Source: Colwellia sp. MB3u-41 | Lineage (GTDB): Bacteria > Pseudomonadota > Gammaproteobacteria > Enterobacterales > Alteromonadaceae | Assembly (NCBI RefSeq): GCF_014076845.1 | Contig: NZ_JACGUT010000078.1 | Location: 90,585-154,584 of the forward strand | DNA length: 64,000 nucleotides | Reading direction: 5' to 3' | Shown here: positions 45,642-55,493 of the stretch, piece after piece | Position numbering within the stretch: position 1 is the first letter of the stretch | Layout of the letters: each line of letters begins with the position of its first letter | Position numbers and translations under genes: made by a program | The notes under the pieces: generated by a model | Seen by the model: the letters and a program-made list of their open reading frames with translations, nothing else | What the model was told of the DNA's origin: nothing | The model's database searches: none

Positions 45642-46814
45642 GTGTTTATAGATTTATTTTTAACCCTAAGAAAACACAAAGTTCCTTGCAGCTTGCGCGA
45701 GTTATTAGACCTTATTGCGCTATTAAAAAAAGGTGTGGTTTTTGCGAACATTGAAGAGTTCTATCACTTAGCGAAAATTGTAATGGTTAAAGATGAAATT
45801 CATTATGATAAATTTGATAGTGCCTTTGCAGAATATTTTGAAGGTATTCAAGCGATTGATATTTTCGATAAAAGCTTGCCTGACGACTGGCTAAGAAAAG
45901 AGTTTGAAAAAAACTTAAGCCAAGAAGAAAAAGACAAGTTAACAGCATTAGGCGGTTTAGACGAACTAATGAAAACGCTAAAAGAACGTCTTGAAGAGCA
46001 AAAAAAACGTCATGCAGGGGGAAATAAATGGGTGGGTACGGGTGGAACATCGCCTTTTGGCGCCTATGGTTATAACCCAGAAGGAATAAGAGTTGGGCAA
46101 GATAAAAATCGAAATAACAGTGCGGTTAAAGTCTGGGATAAGCGAGAATTTAGAAATTTTGATCAAGACCGAGAACTCGGTACTCGAAATATAAAATTAG
46201 CGCTTAAAAAGCTCAGGAAATTTGCTAAAACTGGTGCGAGTGAAAAGCTTGATATTAATACCACCATTAGTGCTACGGCAAAAAATGGCGGTTTACTTGA
46301 TGTGCATATGGAAGCAGAGCGTCATAATGCTGTTAAAGTATTGATGTTTTTTGATATCGGCGGTTCTATGGACGAATACATTCATACGTGTGAGGAGTTA
46401 TTTTCGGCCGCGCATACTGAGTTCAAACACCTTGAGTTTTTCTATTTTCATAACTGTGTGTACGAAAGGCTATGGAAAGATAATAGTCGAAGACGAAGTG
46501 ATACGGTCGATTTAGAAGAAATTATTAGAACGTTTGGTGCTGACTATAAAGTTATTTTTGTTGGCGATGCAACAATGGGGCCTTATGAAATTACTGCGCC
46601 TGGTGGCAGTGTAGAACACTGGAATGAAAAACCGGGTATTGATTATATGCAAAGAATTGTTGGGCACTTTAATAAGGTGGCTTGGTTAAATCCACAACCA
46701 GAAAGCCACTGGGATTATCATCATTCTATCTCAGTGATCAGGCGTTTAATCAACGAGAAAATGTTTCCTTTAACCGTGGACGGTATAGGAAGAGCGATTA
46801 AAGAGCTAAGCTAG
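45642..46814 (+). CDS. CoxE-like VWA domain protein
   Basis: 390 residues starting with GTG. The N-terminal half is helical (LRKHKVPCSLRELLDLIALL). The central part is a Gly-rich linker with TGGTSPFGAYGYNP. The VWA domain follows: the metal site VLMFFDIGGSMDEY (DxGxS instead of DxSxS), then FGADYKVIFVGDATMGPYEI and LNPQPESHWDYHHS. Such proteins pair with MoxR ATPases. The loss of the native moxR directly upstream means it now depends on the complete copy at 44182. It ends in a pair of inverted repeats (46806-46812 and 46835-46841) shared with a convergent hydrolase gene. Confidence 0.87.
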   Translation: MFIDLFLTLRKHKVPCSLRELLDLIALLKKGVVFANIEEFYHLAKIVMVKDEIHYDKFDSAFAEYFEGIQAIDIFDKSLPDDWLRKEFEKNLSQEEKDKLTALGGLDELMKTLKERLEEQKKRHAGGNKWVGTGGTSPFGAYGYNPEGIRVGQDKNRNNSAVKVWDKREFRNFDQDRELGTRNIKLALKKLRKFAKTGASEKLDINTTISATAKNGGLLDVHMEAERHNAVKVLMFFDIGGSMDEYIHTCEELFSAAHTEFKHLEFFYFHNCVYERLWKDNSRRRSDTVDLEEIIRTFGADYKVIFVGDATMGPYEITAPGGSVEHWNEKPGIDYMQRIVGHFNKVAWLNPQPESHWDYHHSISVIRRLINEKMFPLTVDGIGRAIKELS

Positions 46815-46849
46815 GTTTTTGCCGATTTAATCTTAGCTTAGTCGGCCTG

Positions 46850-47635
46850 TTACCAGTCTTGTATGATGTTATTTATGATTGCCGCTGTTTTTTCTGGTTG
46901 CTCAAGCGGAAACATATGGCCGCCATTGGCTATTTGAGTCAGTGGTATATCATTCATTTTAGCAAAGCGATTAAAATAACTAACCGGTAAAACATCTGTT
47001 TTCTCGCCATATATCAAAGCAGACGGCACAGTAAGCTTATTTTTAAACGTTGTTAAATTACAAGGTAAGTGTCTAAATATGTCCGCTTCGACGTCGGGAG
47101 AAAACATTAACTCCCATCTTTTATTTTTTAGCGTGACTGCGCTGTTTACATAATCTTGTAAGCACCGTGGATCGAAATGTCGAAAGAGCTTTTTATTGGC
47201 AAAATTATTAACTAACTTTGTTTCTGAAGGCCAATGTTTTTGTCTGTTTTTAGCACGCCCCGCGGGTGATATTTTATCAATAAAAGGCGTTTTTTTAGCA
47301 ACTTTTAAAAACCAAGACAAGGGGCCAGAAAATACTGGAGGGTCTAACATCACTACCCCACGAAAGAGTTCAGGATGCTGACACGCCGCCATAAAAGATA
47401 TGACACCACCAAAAGAGTGGCCAATACAGATAACTTTTTGCTCTTGTTTTTTAACAAAGTCGACCAGTTCATTCACTAAAAATTGCCAGTTGTTATGGAT
47501 AGGGTAATTATCGTCATGCCCATATTGCTCTAAGGCAATGGTTGAATAATCGTTTGAAAATAGTGATAGGAAAGTGCGATAACTGCCAGCAGGGAAGCCA
47601 TTTGCATGGACAAAATTAATAACAGGTTTTGACAT
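46850..47635 (-). CDS. Alpha/beta hydrolase
   Basis: 261 residues of the alpha/beta hydrolase fold: VNFVHANGFPAGSYRTFLS (oxyanion loop), nucleophile elbow CIGHSFGGVISF near residue 94, acid in SALIYGEKTDVLP and the last His in IANGGHMFPLEQP. Members hydrolyse esters, amides or epoxides; the substrate cannot be told from sequence. The 'HANGFPAGSY' start is typical of a family often found near MoxR/VWA pairs in marine gammaproteobacteria. Confidence 0.88.
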   Translation of the reverse strand: MSKPVINFVHANGFPAGSYRTFLSLFSNDYSTIALEQYGHDDNYPIHNNWQFLVNELVDFVKKQEQKVICIGHSFGGVISFMAACQHPELFRGVVMLDPPVFSGPLSWFLKVAKKTPFIDKISPAGRAKNRQKHWPSETKLVNNFANKKLFRHFDPRCLQDYVNSAVTLKNKRWELMFSPDVEADIFRHLPCNLTTFKNKLTVPSALIYGEKTDVLPVSYFNRFAKMNDIPLTQIANGGHMFPLEQPEKTAAIINNIIQDW

Positions 47636-47744
47636 ATAAGTTTATAAACACCTAATAAAATAATTACGTTAAAGACAGTGACCGTTGTGTTTAGCTTGAG
47701 AGGGTCAAGTAGGAGTCAACTAAACGTGTTTCACCGTCATGCGG

Positions 47745-48641
47745 TTAGAGGTAGCGATCAAAAAAGTTCACCACACTCGTTTCAGCTTTTTCATTGTCGA
47801 GTTGCCATAGCTTAGTATGCTCACCATTTTCAGCTTGCCAAAACTGTTTAGGTGCTTTGGCTGCGGCAAATAAACGTTGACCATGTTTAAATCCTACTGT
47901 TTTATCAGCGGTGCCGTGCATGATATAGATAGGACGGGGAGATATTTTCGCAATGTATTTTTCAGGGTTGATCTCATCAATATCTAAATCGCCACGCCAG
48001 GCAAAAAATTTCGCCACCATTGGCATCAACGGATAGCGAGGTAAACCGTATAGTACTTTTGCCTGTTCAGCGAGTACGTCCATCGAATTAGCATAGCCAC
48101 CACTAAAGACTCCGGCTTTAATCCGTGGATCTTTAGCCATCACAATCATGCTAGTTGCTGCGCCCATTGAAAAACCCATGACCCCAATCGAGTCGATATT
48201 TTTCTCAACCGTTAAATAATCTAAAGCGGCAATCACGTCTTTTTTCTCGTGATAACCCATTGTAGAAATAATCGTAGGGTCTTGGCGAGGATGACGCAGG
48301 TCAATGGCTAAGAGATTATAGCCGGCTGCGATAATAGCTTTAGCGTATCGCATACCTTCGGTCCGATTTGCTGTGCGGCCATGAACTAATAAAATGGCTT
48401 TTTTGGCGTTTTTATTACTAGAAGGCATATACCAAGCAGGTAAAGTTAAACCGTCACTTGTTTTGAAAACAATATTTTTAAAGGTAATACCTTGCTCGCT
48501 TGGCTCGCCACAATAGAAGAAACGCGCGAGCGTACATTCGGTGATCGGTAGCATTAATATTTTCGAAGAAAAATACCAGGCACTGCCAAAGTAAACACAG
48601 GAAAATAATAAGACAAAGAACAGTGCTATTTTTTTTATCAT
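47745..48641 (-). CDS. Membrane-anchored alpha/beta hydrolase (peptidase S9/BAAT-like)
   Basis: 298 residues. An N-terminal membrane helix (IALFFVLLFSCVYFGSAWYF) anchors it to the inner membrane with the enzyme outside. The hydrolase core shows ILLVHGRTANRTEGMRYA, the nucleophile SIGVMGFSMGAATSMIV, the acid PIYIMHGTADKTVGFKHG and the final His in AENGEHTKLWQ. It is likely a thioesterase or esterase of the DUF1749/S9-like group. It is transcribed on its own with 110 bases between it and the preceding hydrolase. Confidence 0.85.
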   Translation of the reverse strand: MIKKIALFFVLLFSCVYFGSAWYFSSKILMLPITECTLARFFYCGEPSEQGITFKNIVFKTSDGLTLPAWYMPSSNKNAKKAILLVHGRTANRTEGMRYAKAIIAAGYNLLAIDLRHPRQDPTIISTMGYHEKKDVIAALDYLTVEKNIDSIGVMGFSMGAATSMIVMAKDPRIKAGVFSGGYANSMDVLAEQAKVLYGLPRYPLMPMVAKFFAWRGDLDIDEINPEKYIAKISPRPIYIMHGTADKTVGFKHGQRLFAAAKAPKQFWQAENGEHTKLWQLDNEKAETSVVNFFDRYL

Positions 48642-48715
48642 CAGTTAACTACCTAAAAAATAATGAACAATCTTATTGTTAATGGCTATATTTATGCTTT
48701 GGCGTGCCATGTTAA

Positions 48716-49408
48716 CTATAGATCGAGGGTCATGGTCGAATCTATCGCTATTGCAGCATCTAATGCGGTTAATATTTGCTTTCTTTCTCTTAACTTGGTG
48801 CCATGGTGTGCTGTCATGTTAAGGGTTAATAATTGAGTCGCTGCGGCTTTTGCTGTCGCCATTAATGCTTCAGGTTCAACTAGCGTGTCAAGAAAACCCG
48901 CTAAGACAGCTGTTTGGGGATCAAATAACTCAGCATTGATCACCGAGCGAGTTAAGTAGTTAATAGGCACACGATTTCGTGCTAACTCAAGTCCGGCTTG
49001 GTGCATCGTCATACCAATAGCCACTTCGTTAAGTCCTATTTTAAATGATCCTATGCTGCCGATGCGATAATCACAGCTGAGTAATAAAAAGGCGCCTTTA
49101 GCGATAGCATGGCCAGTACAAGCACCAATAATAGGAAAAGGAAAGGACAACATACGTCGAGTAAGTGTTGAGCCAGCAGTAACCAAAGAGACAGCTGAGT
49201 CAGAACTTTCTTTCATCGTTTTTAAGTCATAACCACCTGAGAATATCCCCGGTTGACTCGTTAATATAACCGCTGCACTTGCTGCTTCAGCTTGATCTAG
49301 TGCGCTATTTATTTCGGTTATTACTTGATGAGAAATCGCGTTAACCTTGCCATTTTTTAAGGTGATCGTTGCAATGTTTTCATTGAGTTCAAAATCGATT
49401 AATTCCAT
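48716..49408 (-). CDS. Enoyl-CoA hydratase/isomerase family protein
   Basis: 230 residues of the crotonase fold. Characteristic segments are LTSQPGIFSGGYDLKTM (oxyanion-hole Gly) and ACTGHAIAKGAFLLLSCDYR (second oxyanion loop). The residue at the usual catalytic Glu position reads LNEVAIGMTMHQAG, so a Glu is present in NEVAIG. Typical roles are hydration or isomerisation of acyl-CoA in fatty-acid breakdown. It starts a minus-strand run with a GST 39 bases away. Confidence 0.9.
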   Translation of the reverse strand: MELIDFELNENIATITLKNGKVNAISHQVITEINSALDQAEAASAAVILTSQPGIFSGGYDLKTMKESSDSAVSLVTAGSTLTRRMLSFPFPIIGACTGHAIAKGAFLLLSCDYRIGSIGSFKIGLNEVAIGMTMHQAGLELARNRVPINYLTRSVINAELFDPQTAVLAGFLDTLVEPEALMATAKAAATQLLTLNMTAHHGTKLRERKQILTALDAAIAIDSTMTLDL

Positions 49409-49447
49409 GTTCTTTCCTATAGTTGTCTACATTGATAAAACTAGCTT

Positions 49448-50056
49448 TTAGCCAAATTGTGCCGCTTTTTGATAAGCAGGTCTTTGTCTCATATTTACGA
49501 GATAGTCTTTAGTGTTGTTTTTATTTTCTAATAAACCAAGACTTTCTGCAATCTCGAGTATCACAGCCATCATAATATCAGCAGCACTAAAAGAATCACC
49601 AGCAAAATAACGTCTTGAGCGTAAAGTATTTTCGATATATGAAAAATCAAGATGGTTTTCTTTAGCAATATAACCGTCGAGGGGCTTGGCGGCATCGCGC
49701 GTTTCCATTGACATCAACAATGTTGTTATTACCGGTAAACTTAACGATCCTTCGGCGAAATGCAACCATTCTAAATAATGATAATATTCACTGCTGTCTA
49801 TAGCGGGTCTTAAGCTAGTTGATGTTGCATGGTTGATAATATATTCCATTACCGCACCCGACTCACATAAAGTAACCTCACCATCAACGATAATCGGCGC
49901 TTTTGCGAGTGGATGAATTAATTTCAAACTCTCCGGCGCTAAGTTAGTGCTCGGATCGCGTTGATGCTCAACAATGTTATAAGGCATTTTAAGCTCTTCT
50001 AACAACCAAATAACACGTTTAGATCGTGATTTATTAAGATGATGAATAGTAATCAT
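49448..50056 (-). CDS. Glutathione S-transferase family protein
   Basis: 202 residues. The thioredoxin-like N-terminus reads ITIHHLNKSRSKRVIWLLEELKMPY, with the cis-Pro region APIIVDGEVTLCESGAVMEYI. The helical C-terminal domain contains GDSFSAADIMMAVILEIA, the usual GST N-capping box. The catalytic residue is probably Ser11 or nearby. It may detoxify electrophiles with glutathione; the substrate is unknown. It starts 110 bases from a transporter gene on the same strand. Confidence 0.92.
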   Translation of the reverse strand: MITIHHLNKSRSKRVIWLLEELKMPYNIVEHQRDPSTNLAPESLKLIHPLAKAPIIVDGEVTLCESGAVMEYIINHATSTSLRPAIDSSEYYHYLEWLHFAEGSLSLPVITTLLMSMETRDAAKPLDGYIAKENHLDFSYIENTLRSRRYFAGDSFSAADIMMAVILEIAESLGLLENKNNTKDYLVNMRQRPAYQKAAQFG

Positions 50057-50166
50057 GTTTACATTTTTCCTTTTTAATTCATTTGCATAAAGTTAATGAA
50101 TAAGTGTTCTTTAATCATAAGGTTAACTTTCTACCTTAAGAGATATTATGCTACTTTATCATACTT

Positions 50167-51060
50167 TCAGTTAAGGCTTTGCTCTCTCAGATGATATTTC
50201 GAACGTAAAAACCTAACAAGAATACCGGCAGTAAATAGCATAACCAGCGTATAAATCGCAGGAGCGAATGACATTTTATAATTTGCTAACAGCGTTAAGG
50301 CCATAAACATGGATAAAGTGCTATTTTGCAAACCTACTTCAAGGGTGATTGATGATGTTTGTGCGGGGCTTAATTTAAAAAACTTACTGGAGTAATATCC
50401 TAGTGCCATCGTTAATAGATTGAGGATCAGCGAAACGGGACCCGCGGCGATAAATGCCTCAACAACAATTTCTTGTTGAATATAGGTTAAGAAAATCAGC
50501 AGTAATGTTAAAAACAATATACCAAATCTTGATACATAAACCTGTGTACTGTCAGCAAATTTTGGGGCAAGGGCTTTTATTAGCATACCAATGGTAATTG
50601 GAAAAATCGTTAAAACGATTAAACTTAGCATGGTTTTAATGATGGGTAACTCAAACTCACTGCCTGCTCCCATAAAATGTCTTAACGATAAATTTAACAC
50701 AATAGGTATGCTAAAAACGGTAACAACACTAGCAACGGCTGTCAGGGTGACAGAAAGAGCGACATCACCTTTTGCCAAGTGAGAAAACATATTAGACGTT
50801 GTGCCACCAGGACATAATACTAACAACATAATGCCGACCGCATATTCGGGCTCTAATGACATAAAATGCGCCAAACTAAAGCCAATAATCGGTAATAAAA
50901 TCAGCTGATTAATTAAGCCAATAGAAACAGCTTTAGGGTAATTAACTACACGTTTAAAGTCATTGGGGACAAGCGATAGCCCCATACCCATCATAATTAA
51001 AAATATGCAAATAGGCACAACCTGTGTGTTCACAAGTGTAACTAATTCAGTACCTTCCAT
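50167..51060 (-). CDS. Bile-acid:sodium symporter family (BASS) transporter
   Basis: 297 residues with about nine membrane helices, for example ICIFLIMMGMGLSLV, AVGIMLLVLCPGGTTSNMFSH and SLILNLLTMALGYY. The CPGGTTSNMFSHLAKGD segment and the LEVGLQNSTLSMFMAL segment are hallmarks of the BASS family, whose Na+ sites lie in these crossing helices. Bacterial members move bile acids, pantoate or other organic anions; the substrate here is not clear. Confidence 0.92.
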   Translation of the reverse strand: MEGTELVTLVNTQVVPICIFLIMMGMGLSLVPNDFKRVVNYPKAVSIGLINQLILLPIIGFSLAHFMSLEPEYAVGIMLLVLCPGGTTSNMFSHLAKGDVALSVTLTAVASVVTVFSIPIVLNLSLRHFMGAGSEFELPIIKTMLSLIVLTIFPITIGMLIKALAPKFADSTQVYVSRFGILFLTLLLIFLTYIQQEIVVEAFIAAGPVSLILNLLTMALGYYSSKFFKLSPAQTSSITLEVGLQNSTLSMFMALTLLANYKMSFAPAIYTLVMLFTAGILVRFLRSKYHLREQSLN

Positions 51061-51204
51061 ATTAACTCTCAGTATACGTTGTTATGTGATGGGTAAAGGC
51101 TAAATAAAACTATTTTCTTACATAGTTAACTACGGATAAAGCTGTTAGATATAACTCACCCACTTATTGTGGACGACGATTCATTGTTGTATATCTTTAC
51201 GTCA

Positions 51205-51867
51205 TTATTTAAAGAAGCTAACAGCATTAGCAATATCTTCGCGGTCAGTACAGGTTTTGTTTACGGGCGCATTTTTATCTGCATAACCAAACGACATACC
51301 AAACAAAATGCCGCGTTGTTCTGGTAAATTCAAGGCTTTTTTGATGGGATCCGGAAACTGTCCTAGTGCGCCTTGCATGCAATTAGACAGACCGTGTTCA
51401 GCCATAATTAACGACAGGGTTTGTGCATAGATACCTAGGTCAACAGCGCCCATAATATCGAGATACTTGTCCATCGTAAAAAAGGCAACGTGCGGAGCAT
51501 TAAAAAAACTCCAGTTGCGTAACATGGCTATCTGGCGGCCTTTTTTGTCTTCGCGGGTAACACCAATTGCGCTATAAAGTGCATTTGCTGACCCAAACTG
51601 TCGGTCTCTATGAATGCCTTCATATTTAGGTAACCAATTGAAATCAGGGTTTGGTGGCATTCCACTCATGACGGTCGTGGTCAACTCATCTTTAAGTGAC
51701 TCTTTTTTCGCTCCTGACACCACACAAGTTTGCCAAGGTTGTACATTGCAATTTGAAGGCGCACTTTGTGCTTGGGCAAAAATAATATTTAAATGTTCTT
51801 GCTTTACAGGTGTATCCAAAAAAGCACGCACTGAATGGCGCTTTTCTAATATTGCGGTCAAAGACAT
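51205..51867 (-). CDS. Nitroreductase family flavoprotein
   Basis: 220 residues. FMN-binding features are seen at EKRHSVRAFLDTPV near the start, QSAPSNCNVQPWQTCVV, and MGAVDLGIYAQTLSLIMAEHGLS, with the GMSFGYAD end. Nitroreductases reduce nitro groups and quinones with NAD(P)H; the physiological substrate is unknown. It is divergent from the acyl-CoA dehydrogenase gene, and the 470 bases between them hold both promoters. Confidence 0.92.
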   Translation of the reverse strand: MSLTAILEKRHSVRAFLDTPVKQEHLNIIFAQAQSAPSNCNVQPWQTCVVSGAKKESLKDELTTTVMSGMPPNPDFNWLPKYEGIHRDRQFGSANALYSAIGVTREDKKGRQIAMLRNWSFFNAPHVAFFTMDKYLDIMGAVDLGIYAQTLSLIMAEHGLSNCMQGALGQFPDPIKKALNLPEQRGILFGMSFGYADKNAPVNKTCTDREDIANAVSFFK

Positions 51868-52338
51868 TGATGTTCCTTAATACTTTAAAATTTTCCTCAT
51901 ATAAAGTGAAGCAGTATATGAGGCTGACTAAATCTCTGTGGATCTGTTATTGGCTATAACGCTAGTAGAACTTGCACTTATAGTAATCGTTTAAGGAAGT
52001 GATCCATTCCTTATAAAAGAAGGTATAAATAATATCTGTTATAGAGTAAAAATCAATTTAAGCGCTGAAAGAATGCTAAGGCTGATATGTTTCTAAAGCC
52101 AATGAATAATTATTATCACGCCCTATTCATAATGCGTATAGTTGGCGGGTATTTTTCAGCTATTGTTCTAGAGAAGTATTAATTTTTACTATACGGATAT
52201 CGAATAGTCAGAGATAAATTAAATTCATTTGACTAATTTATTTCATGTCGATAATATCAGTGGTATGACCACTTGGTTAAGTAATAATGTTGAATAGTCA
52301 TATCAACGTTTAATAATGAATTTTTTGGAGTCAATAGA
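51868..52338. other. Divergent intergenic region
   Basis: No gene is visible in 470 bases. It should hold the promoters of the minus-strand nitroreductase and the plus-strand acyl-CoA dehydrogenase. No operator could be recognised with confidence. Confidence 0.5.
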
Positions 52339-54135
52339 ATGCCTGAATATAAAGCCCCAGTTCGTGATATTAAGTTTGTAATGCAAGAGTTATTAGACTG
52401 CGACACACACTATAAGCAATTAGGTTACGACGATGCCAGCGAAGATATGGTCGATGCTATCATCACAGAAGCTGCCAAGTTTACAGAACAAGTTATTGCC
52501 CCTTTAAATCAGATTGGCGACCAACAAGGTTGTACGTGGACTGATGGCGTAGTAACGACCCCAGATGGTTTTAAAGAGGCTTATCAACAATATGTTGAGG
52601 GCGGTTGGCCAACATTATCGCAAAGTGAAGAGTTTGGTGGACAAGGATTACCTTATTCTCTTAACGCGTCTATTAGTGAAATGATGTCGTCTGCAAATCA
52701 TAGTTTCGCCATGTACCCAGGTTTAAGTCACGGAGCACAAGCAACTATTGAAGCTCATGGCACCAGTGAACAAAAACAGCAGTTTATGCCTAAGTTAGTT
52801 GAGGGTAGCTGGACAGGTACTATGTGTTTAACTGAATCACATTGTGGTACTGATTTAGGCATGTTGCGCACTAAAGCTGAACTCAATGATGATGGCAGTT
52901 ACGCTATTACGGGTACAAAAATATTCATTTCAGCGGGTGAGCATGACTTGTCAGATAATATTGTTCATATTGTTATTGCAAGACTTCCAGGCGCACCTGA
53001 AGGCAGTAAAGGTATTTCTCTCTTCATCGTGCCAAAATTTAATGTGAATGACGATGGCTCGATAGCAGACAGAAATGCGGTGAGTTGTGGTTCTATTGAA
53101 CATAAAATGGGTATCAATGCTAATGCGACTTGTGTTATTAATTTTGATAGCGCAAAAGGTTTTTTAATTGGTCAAGAGAACCGCGGATTACATTGCATGT
53201 TTACCTTCATGAACGCTGCTCGCTTAGGTGTGGCAATGGAAGGCTCAGCCGCCGCTGAAGCGTCATTTCAGGGTTCATTAGCTTATGCGAAAGACCGTTT
53301 GCAAATGCGTTCTATTAGTGGCGTGAAAAACCCTGATGGACCAGCAGACCCTATCATTGTTCATCCTGATGTTCGTCGTATGCTACTTACCCAAAAGTCT
53401 ATTTCTGAGGGTGGTAGAGCACTTATAAGCTATTTATCACAATTAGTTGATATAACACACGCATCAGAAGACGCTGAGACTAAAGCAGATGCAGAGAACA
53501 AGTTGGCTTTACTAACACCTATCGCAAAAGCATTTTTAACGGAGTTAGGTTTTGAATGTACTAGTCATGGTGTACAAATATTTGGTGGACATGGTTTTAT
53601 AAAAGAGTGGGGTATGGAGCAACTTCTACGCGACACTAAAATTAGTTGCATCTATGAAGGTACAACGGGTATCCAAGCGTTAGATTTATTAGCCCGTAAA
53701 ATTTTAGGCAGTAAAGGTCAAATTTTAAAACCCTTTATGACCGACGTTGCTATGTTTGCAAAAGATAATGCCGATAATCCAGCGATGACTGAGTATGTAA
53801 ATACGTTAAATGCATACGCTAAGCAATGGCAGATGATCACGGGTGATGTCGGGCAAAAAGCCATGAAGAATCCTGATGAAATTGGTGGTGCTTCCGTTGA
53901 TTACTTAATGTTTGCCGGCTATGTTACGTTGGCATTTTTCTGGGCGAAAATGGCCTCTGTTGCGCAAAATAAGCTAAAAGACAGCGGTGAAGACGCAGCC
54001 TTTTATCAAGCTAAAATTAAAACAGCAACGTTTTACTTTCAACGTATTTTACCTCGTGCCCAGGGCCATGCTGCCTGTATCGAAAGCGGCGTAGATTCTA
54101 TGATGGCTTTATCAAGTGAAGAATTTGTATTTTAA
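52339..54135 (+). CDS. Acyl-CoA dehydrogenase (long form with C-terminal extension)
   Basis: 598 residues, about the length of DmdC/FadE-type dehydrogenases. The FAD region has GTMCLTESHCGTDLGMLRTKA, then ITGTKIFISAGEHDLSDNIVH. The C-terminal part has QIFGGHGFIKEWGMEQLLRD and CIYEGTTGIQALDLLARK, where the Glu of YEGT is the catalytic base. It oxidises acyl-CoA to enoyl-CoA, using ETF as electron acceptor. The domain after residue 460 is the extra C-terminal part of this subgroup, including the 3-methylmercaptopropionyl-CoA dehydrogenase branch. Confidence 0.92.
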   Translation: MPEYKAPVRDIKFVMQELLDCDTHYKQLGYDDASEDMVDAIITEAAKFTEQVIAPLNQIGDQQGCTWTDGVVTTPDGFKEAYQQYVEGGWPTLSQSEEFGGQGLPYSLNASISEMMSSANHSFAMYPGLSHGAQATIEAHGTSEQKQQFMPKLVEGSWTGTMCLTESHCGTDLGMLRTKAELNDDGSYAITGTKIFISAGEHDLSDNIVHIVIARLPGAPEGSKGISLFIVPKFNVNDDGSIADRNAVSCGSIEHKMGINANATCVINFDSAKGFLIGQENRGLHCMFTFMNAARLGVAMEGSAAAEASFQGSLAYAKDRLQMRSISGVKNPDGPADPIIVHPDVRRMLLTQKSISEGGRALISYLSQLVDITHASEDAETKADAENKLALLTPIAKAFLTELGFECTSHGVQIFGGHGFIKEWGMEQLLRDTKISCIYEGTTGIQALDLLARKILGSKGQILKPFMTDVAMFAKDNADNPAMTEYVNTLNAYAKQWQMITGDVGQKAMKNPDEIGGASVDYLMFAGYVTLAFFWAKMASVAQNKLKDSGEDAAFYQAKIKTATFYFQRILPRAQGHAACIESGVDSMMALSSEEFVF

Positions 54136-54526
54136 TGAGTTTTGAGTTCATTTAAATACCTTAAGAAAATCTTTTTTAGGGTATAGAGTAGATAACTTAA
54201 CCGATAACGTTAAGTTATCTACTTATTCAGTTTAATTATCGTCAATAAATTAGGTGATGTGTTAAATCGTTAAGCTCTGCTAACAATCCTTAATACTTTA
54301 TCAAAAAGAGTGAGTTCTTCCTGGCATAGTCATGCAAATTTAAATTTTTTGCTACATTTTTAATGACCTTTGTTGTTTTAAGTCATCATAAAGTAATTCA
54401 GCAGTCTCTAGCTACATATAATCATTTGATTTTTTGTAATATTAGTATAAATTAATTACCTGTTATGAAAAGGGCATCAATGAGATGTAACCATAGCATA
54501 TTATTATAATACTTGAGGACTTGGTG
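54136..54526. other. Gene-free stretch after the acyl-CoA dehydrogenase
   Basis: About 390 bases with no gene. An AT-rich imperfect inverted repeat follows the stop (TAACTTAACC near 54192 and GTTAAGTTA near 54208) and may end transcription. Nothing else is supportable. Confidence 0.4.
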
Positions 54527-54790
54527 ATGCCAACAAATAAGCACAAACGAAAAGCTTCAGCTCATTCAAAATCGCATACGGCAAAAAACATCCATCCTAA
54601 GGGACTCATAATTTCGCACCCTCAAATTTTTATTTTTGTCGGTCTACTTCTGGTTACGCTAAGTTTATATTTATTAGCTTTTGAATCTCAAGATAATGCA
54701 CTGTTCGGTTTAGCCATGCTTTCGCTTATTGTGGGCGTAGTGACAACTTTTTATGCAAACTTCACTTTATCCAAGAGAAAGTCCAGTTAG
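54527..54790 (+). CDS. Small inner-membrane protein, two helices
   Basis: The ATG at 54527 (preceded by GAGGA) opens 87 codons; GTG 54524 and TTG 54521 just before it are less likely. The basic, histidine-rich N-terminus (NKHKRKASAHSKSHTAK) is followed by two membrane segments, IFIFVGLLLVTLSLYLLAF and LFGLAMLSLIVGVVTTFYA. No function can be assigned. The basic N-terminus would face the cytoplasm. Confidence 0.65.
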   Translation: MPTNKHKRKASAHSKSHTAKNIHPKGLIISHPQIFIFVGLLLVTLSLYLLAFESQDNALFGLAMLSLIVGVVTTFYANFTLSKRKSS

Positions 54791-55029
54791 CACCGTATTT
54801 TCCCGTTATGTATAACTGACATGATAAAGGAAAGTATAACGTTAGCTTTCCTCTTTAATTAGATATGAACCGGTTATTATGGGGTGATATTGATGTCAGT
54901 AATGTTCAGACCATCAACTTTTAACCCCAGATGAATTAACGATATATCTACTTAAAAAATCGCTTTATATACGTCTATATAAAGGCGTTAAGCACTCAGG
55001 ATTAAAAAACACCTTTTTGGCCGACTATT

Positions 55030-55482
55030 TTAGTCTGAATGTCGCACAGCGAGCACATCACAGTTTGCGCCATGCAAAACAGCGTTCGCGGTAGAGCCTA
55101 GCAGTAATTGCAAACCATGCACGCCATGACTACCGGTTATAATCAAATCAACGTTTTCTTTTTTGGCAAAAGATAATATTTCACCGCTGGTATGTCCGAT
55201 AGGTATGTGCATGTCTTGTTCTTGAATATTCAGCCTTTTGGTTAATGGCTTTAGGGCATGCTTAGCTCGCTCTTCTAATGCGTTTGTCGTACTCATATTA
55301 TCAATAGGGTTTATGTCAGGAATAACACCATATACACCGCCATAATAAGCACTTGGTATAGGCTCAATGACATGAATAACACTCAATTTTGCTTGGGTTA
55401 ATTTCTGTAACGCCATTACCTTAGCTTCGACAAGGCTTTTATCTTCAGTAAGTTCTGTGGCAAATAAAATATGTTTGTACAT
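55030..55482 (-). CDS. Universal stress protein (UspA family)
   Basis: 150 residues of the Usp fold. It begins YKHILFATELTEDKSLVEAK and ends LIITGSHGVHGLQLLLGSTA then VLHGANCDVLAVR, containing the G-x2-G-x9-GS/T nucleotide-binding pattern of ATP-binding members. It is the last gene of a three-gene minus-strand set with a beta-CASP nuclease and a cytochrome c, 11 bases after the nuclease gene. Its partners suggest a role in energy or redox stress. Confidence 0.92.
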   Translation of the reverse strand: MYKHILFATELTEDKSLVEAKVMALQKLTQAKLSVIHVIEPIPSAYYGGVYGVIPDINPIDNMSTTNALEERAKHALKPLTKRLNIQEQDMHIPIGHTSGEILSFAKKENVDLIITGSHGVHGLQLLLGSTANAVLHGANCDVLAVRHSD

Positions 55483-55493
55483 AATGATCTCCT

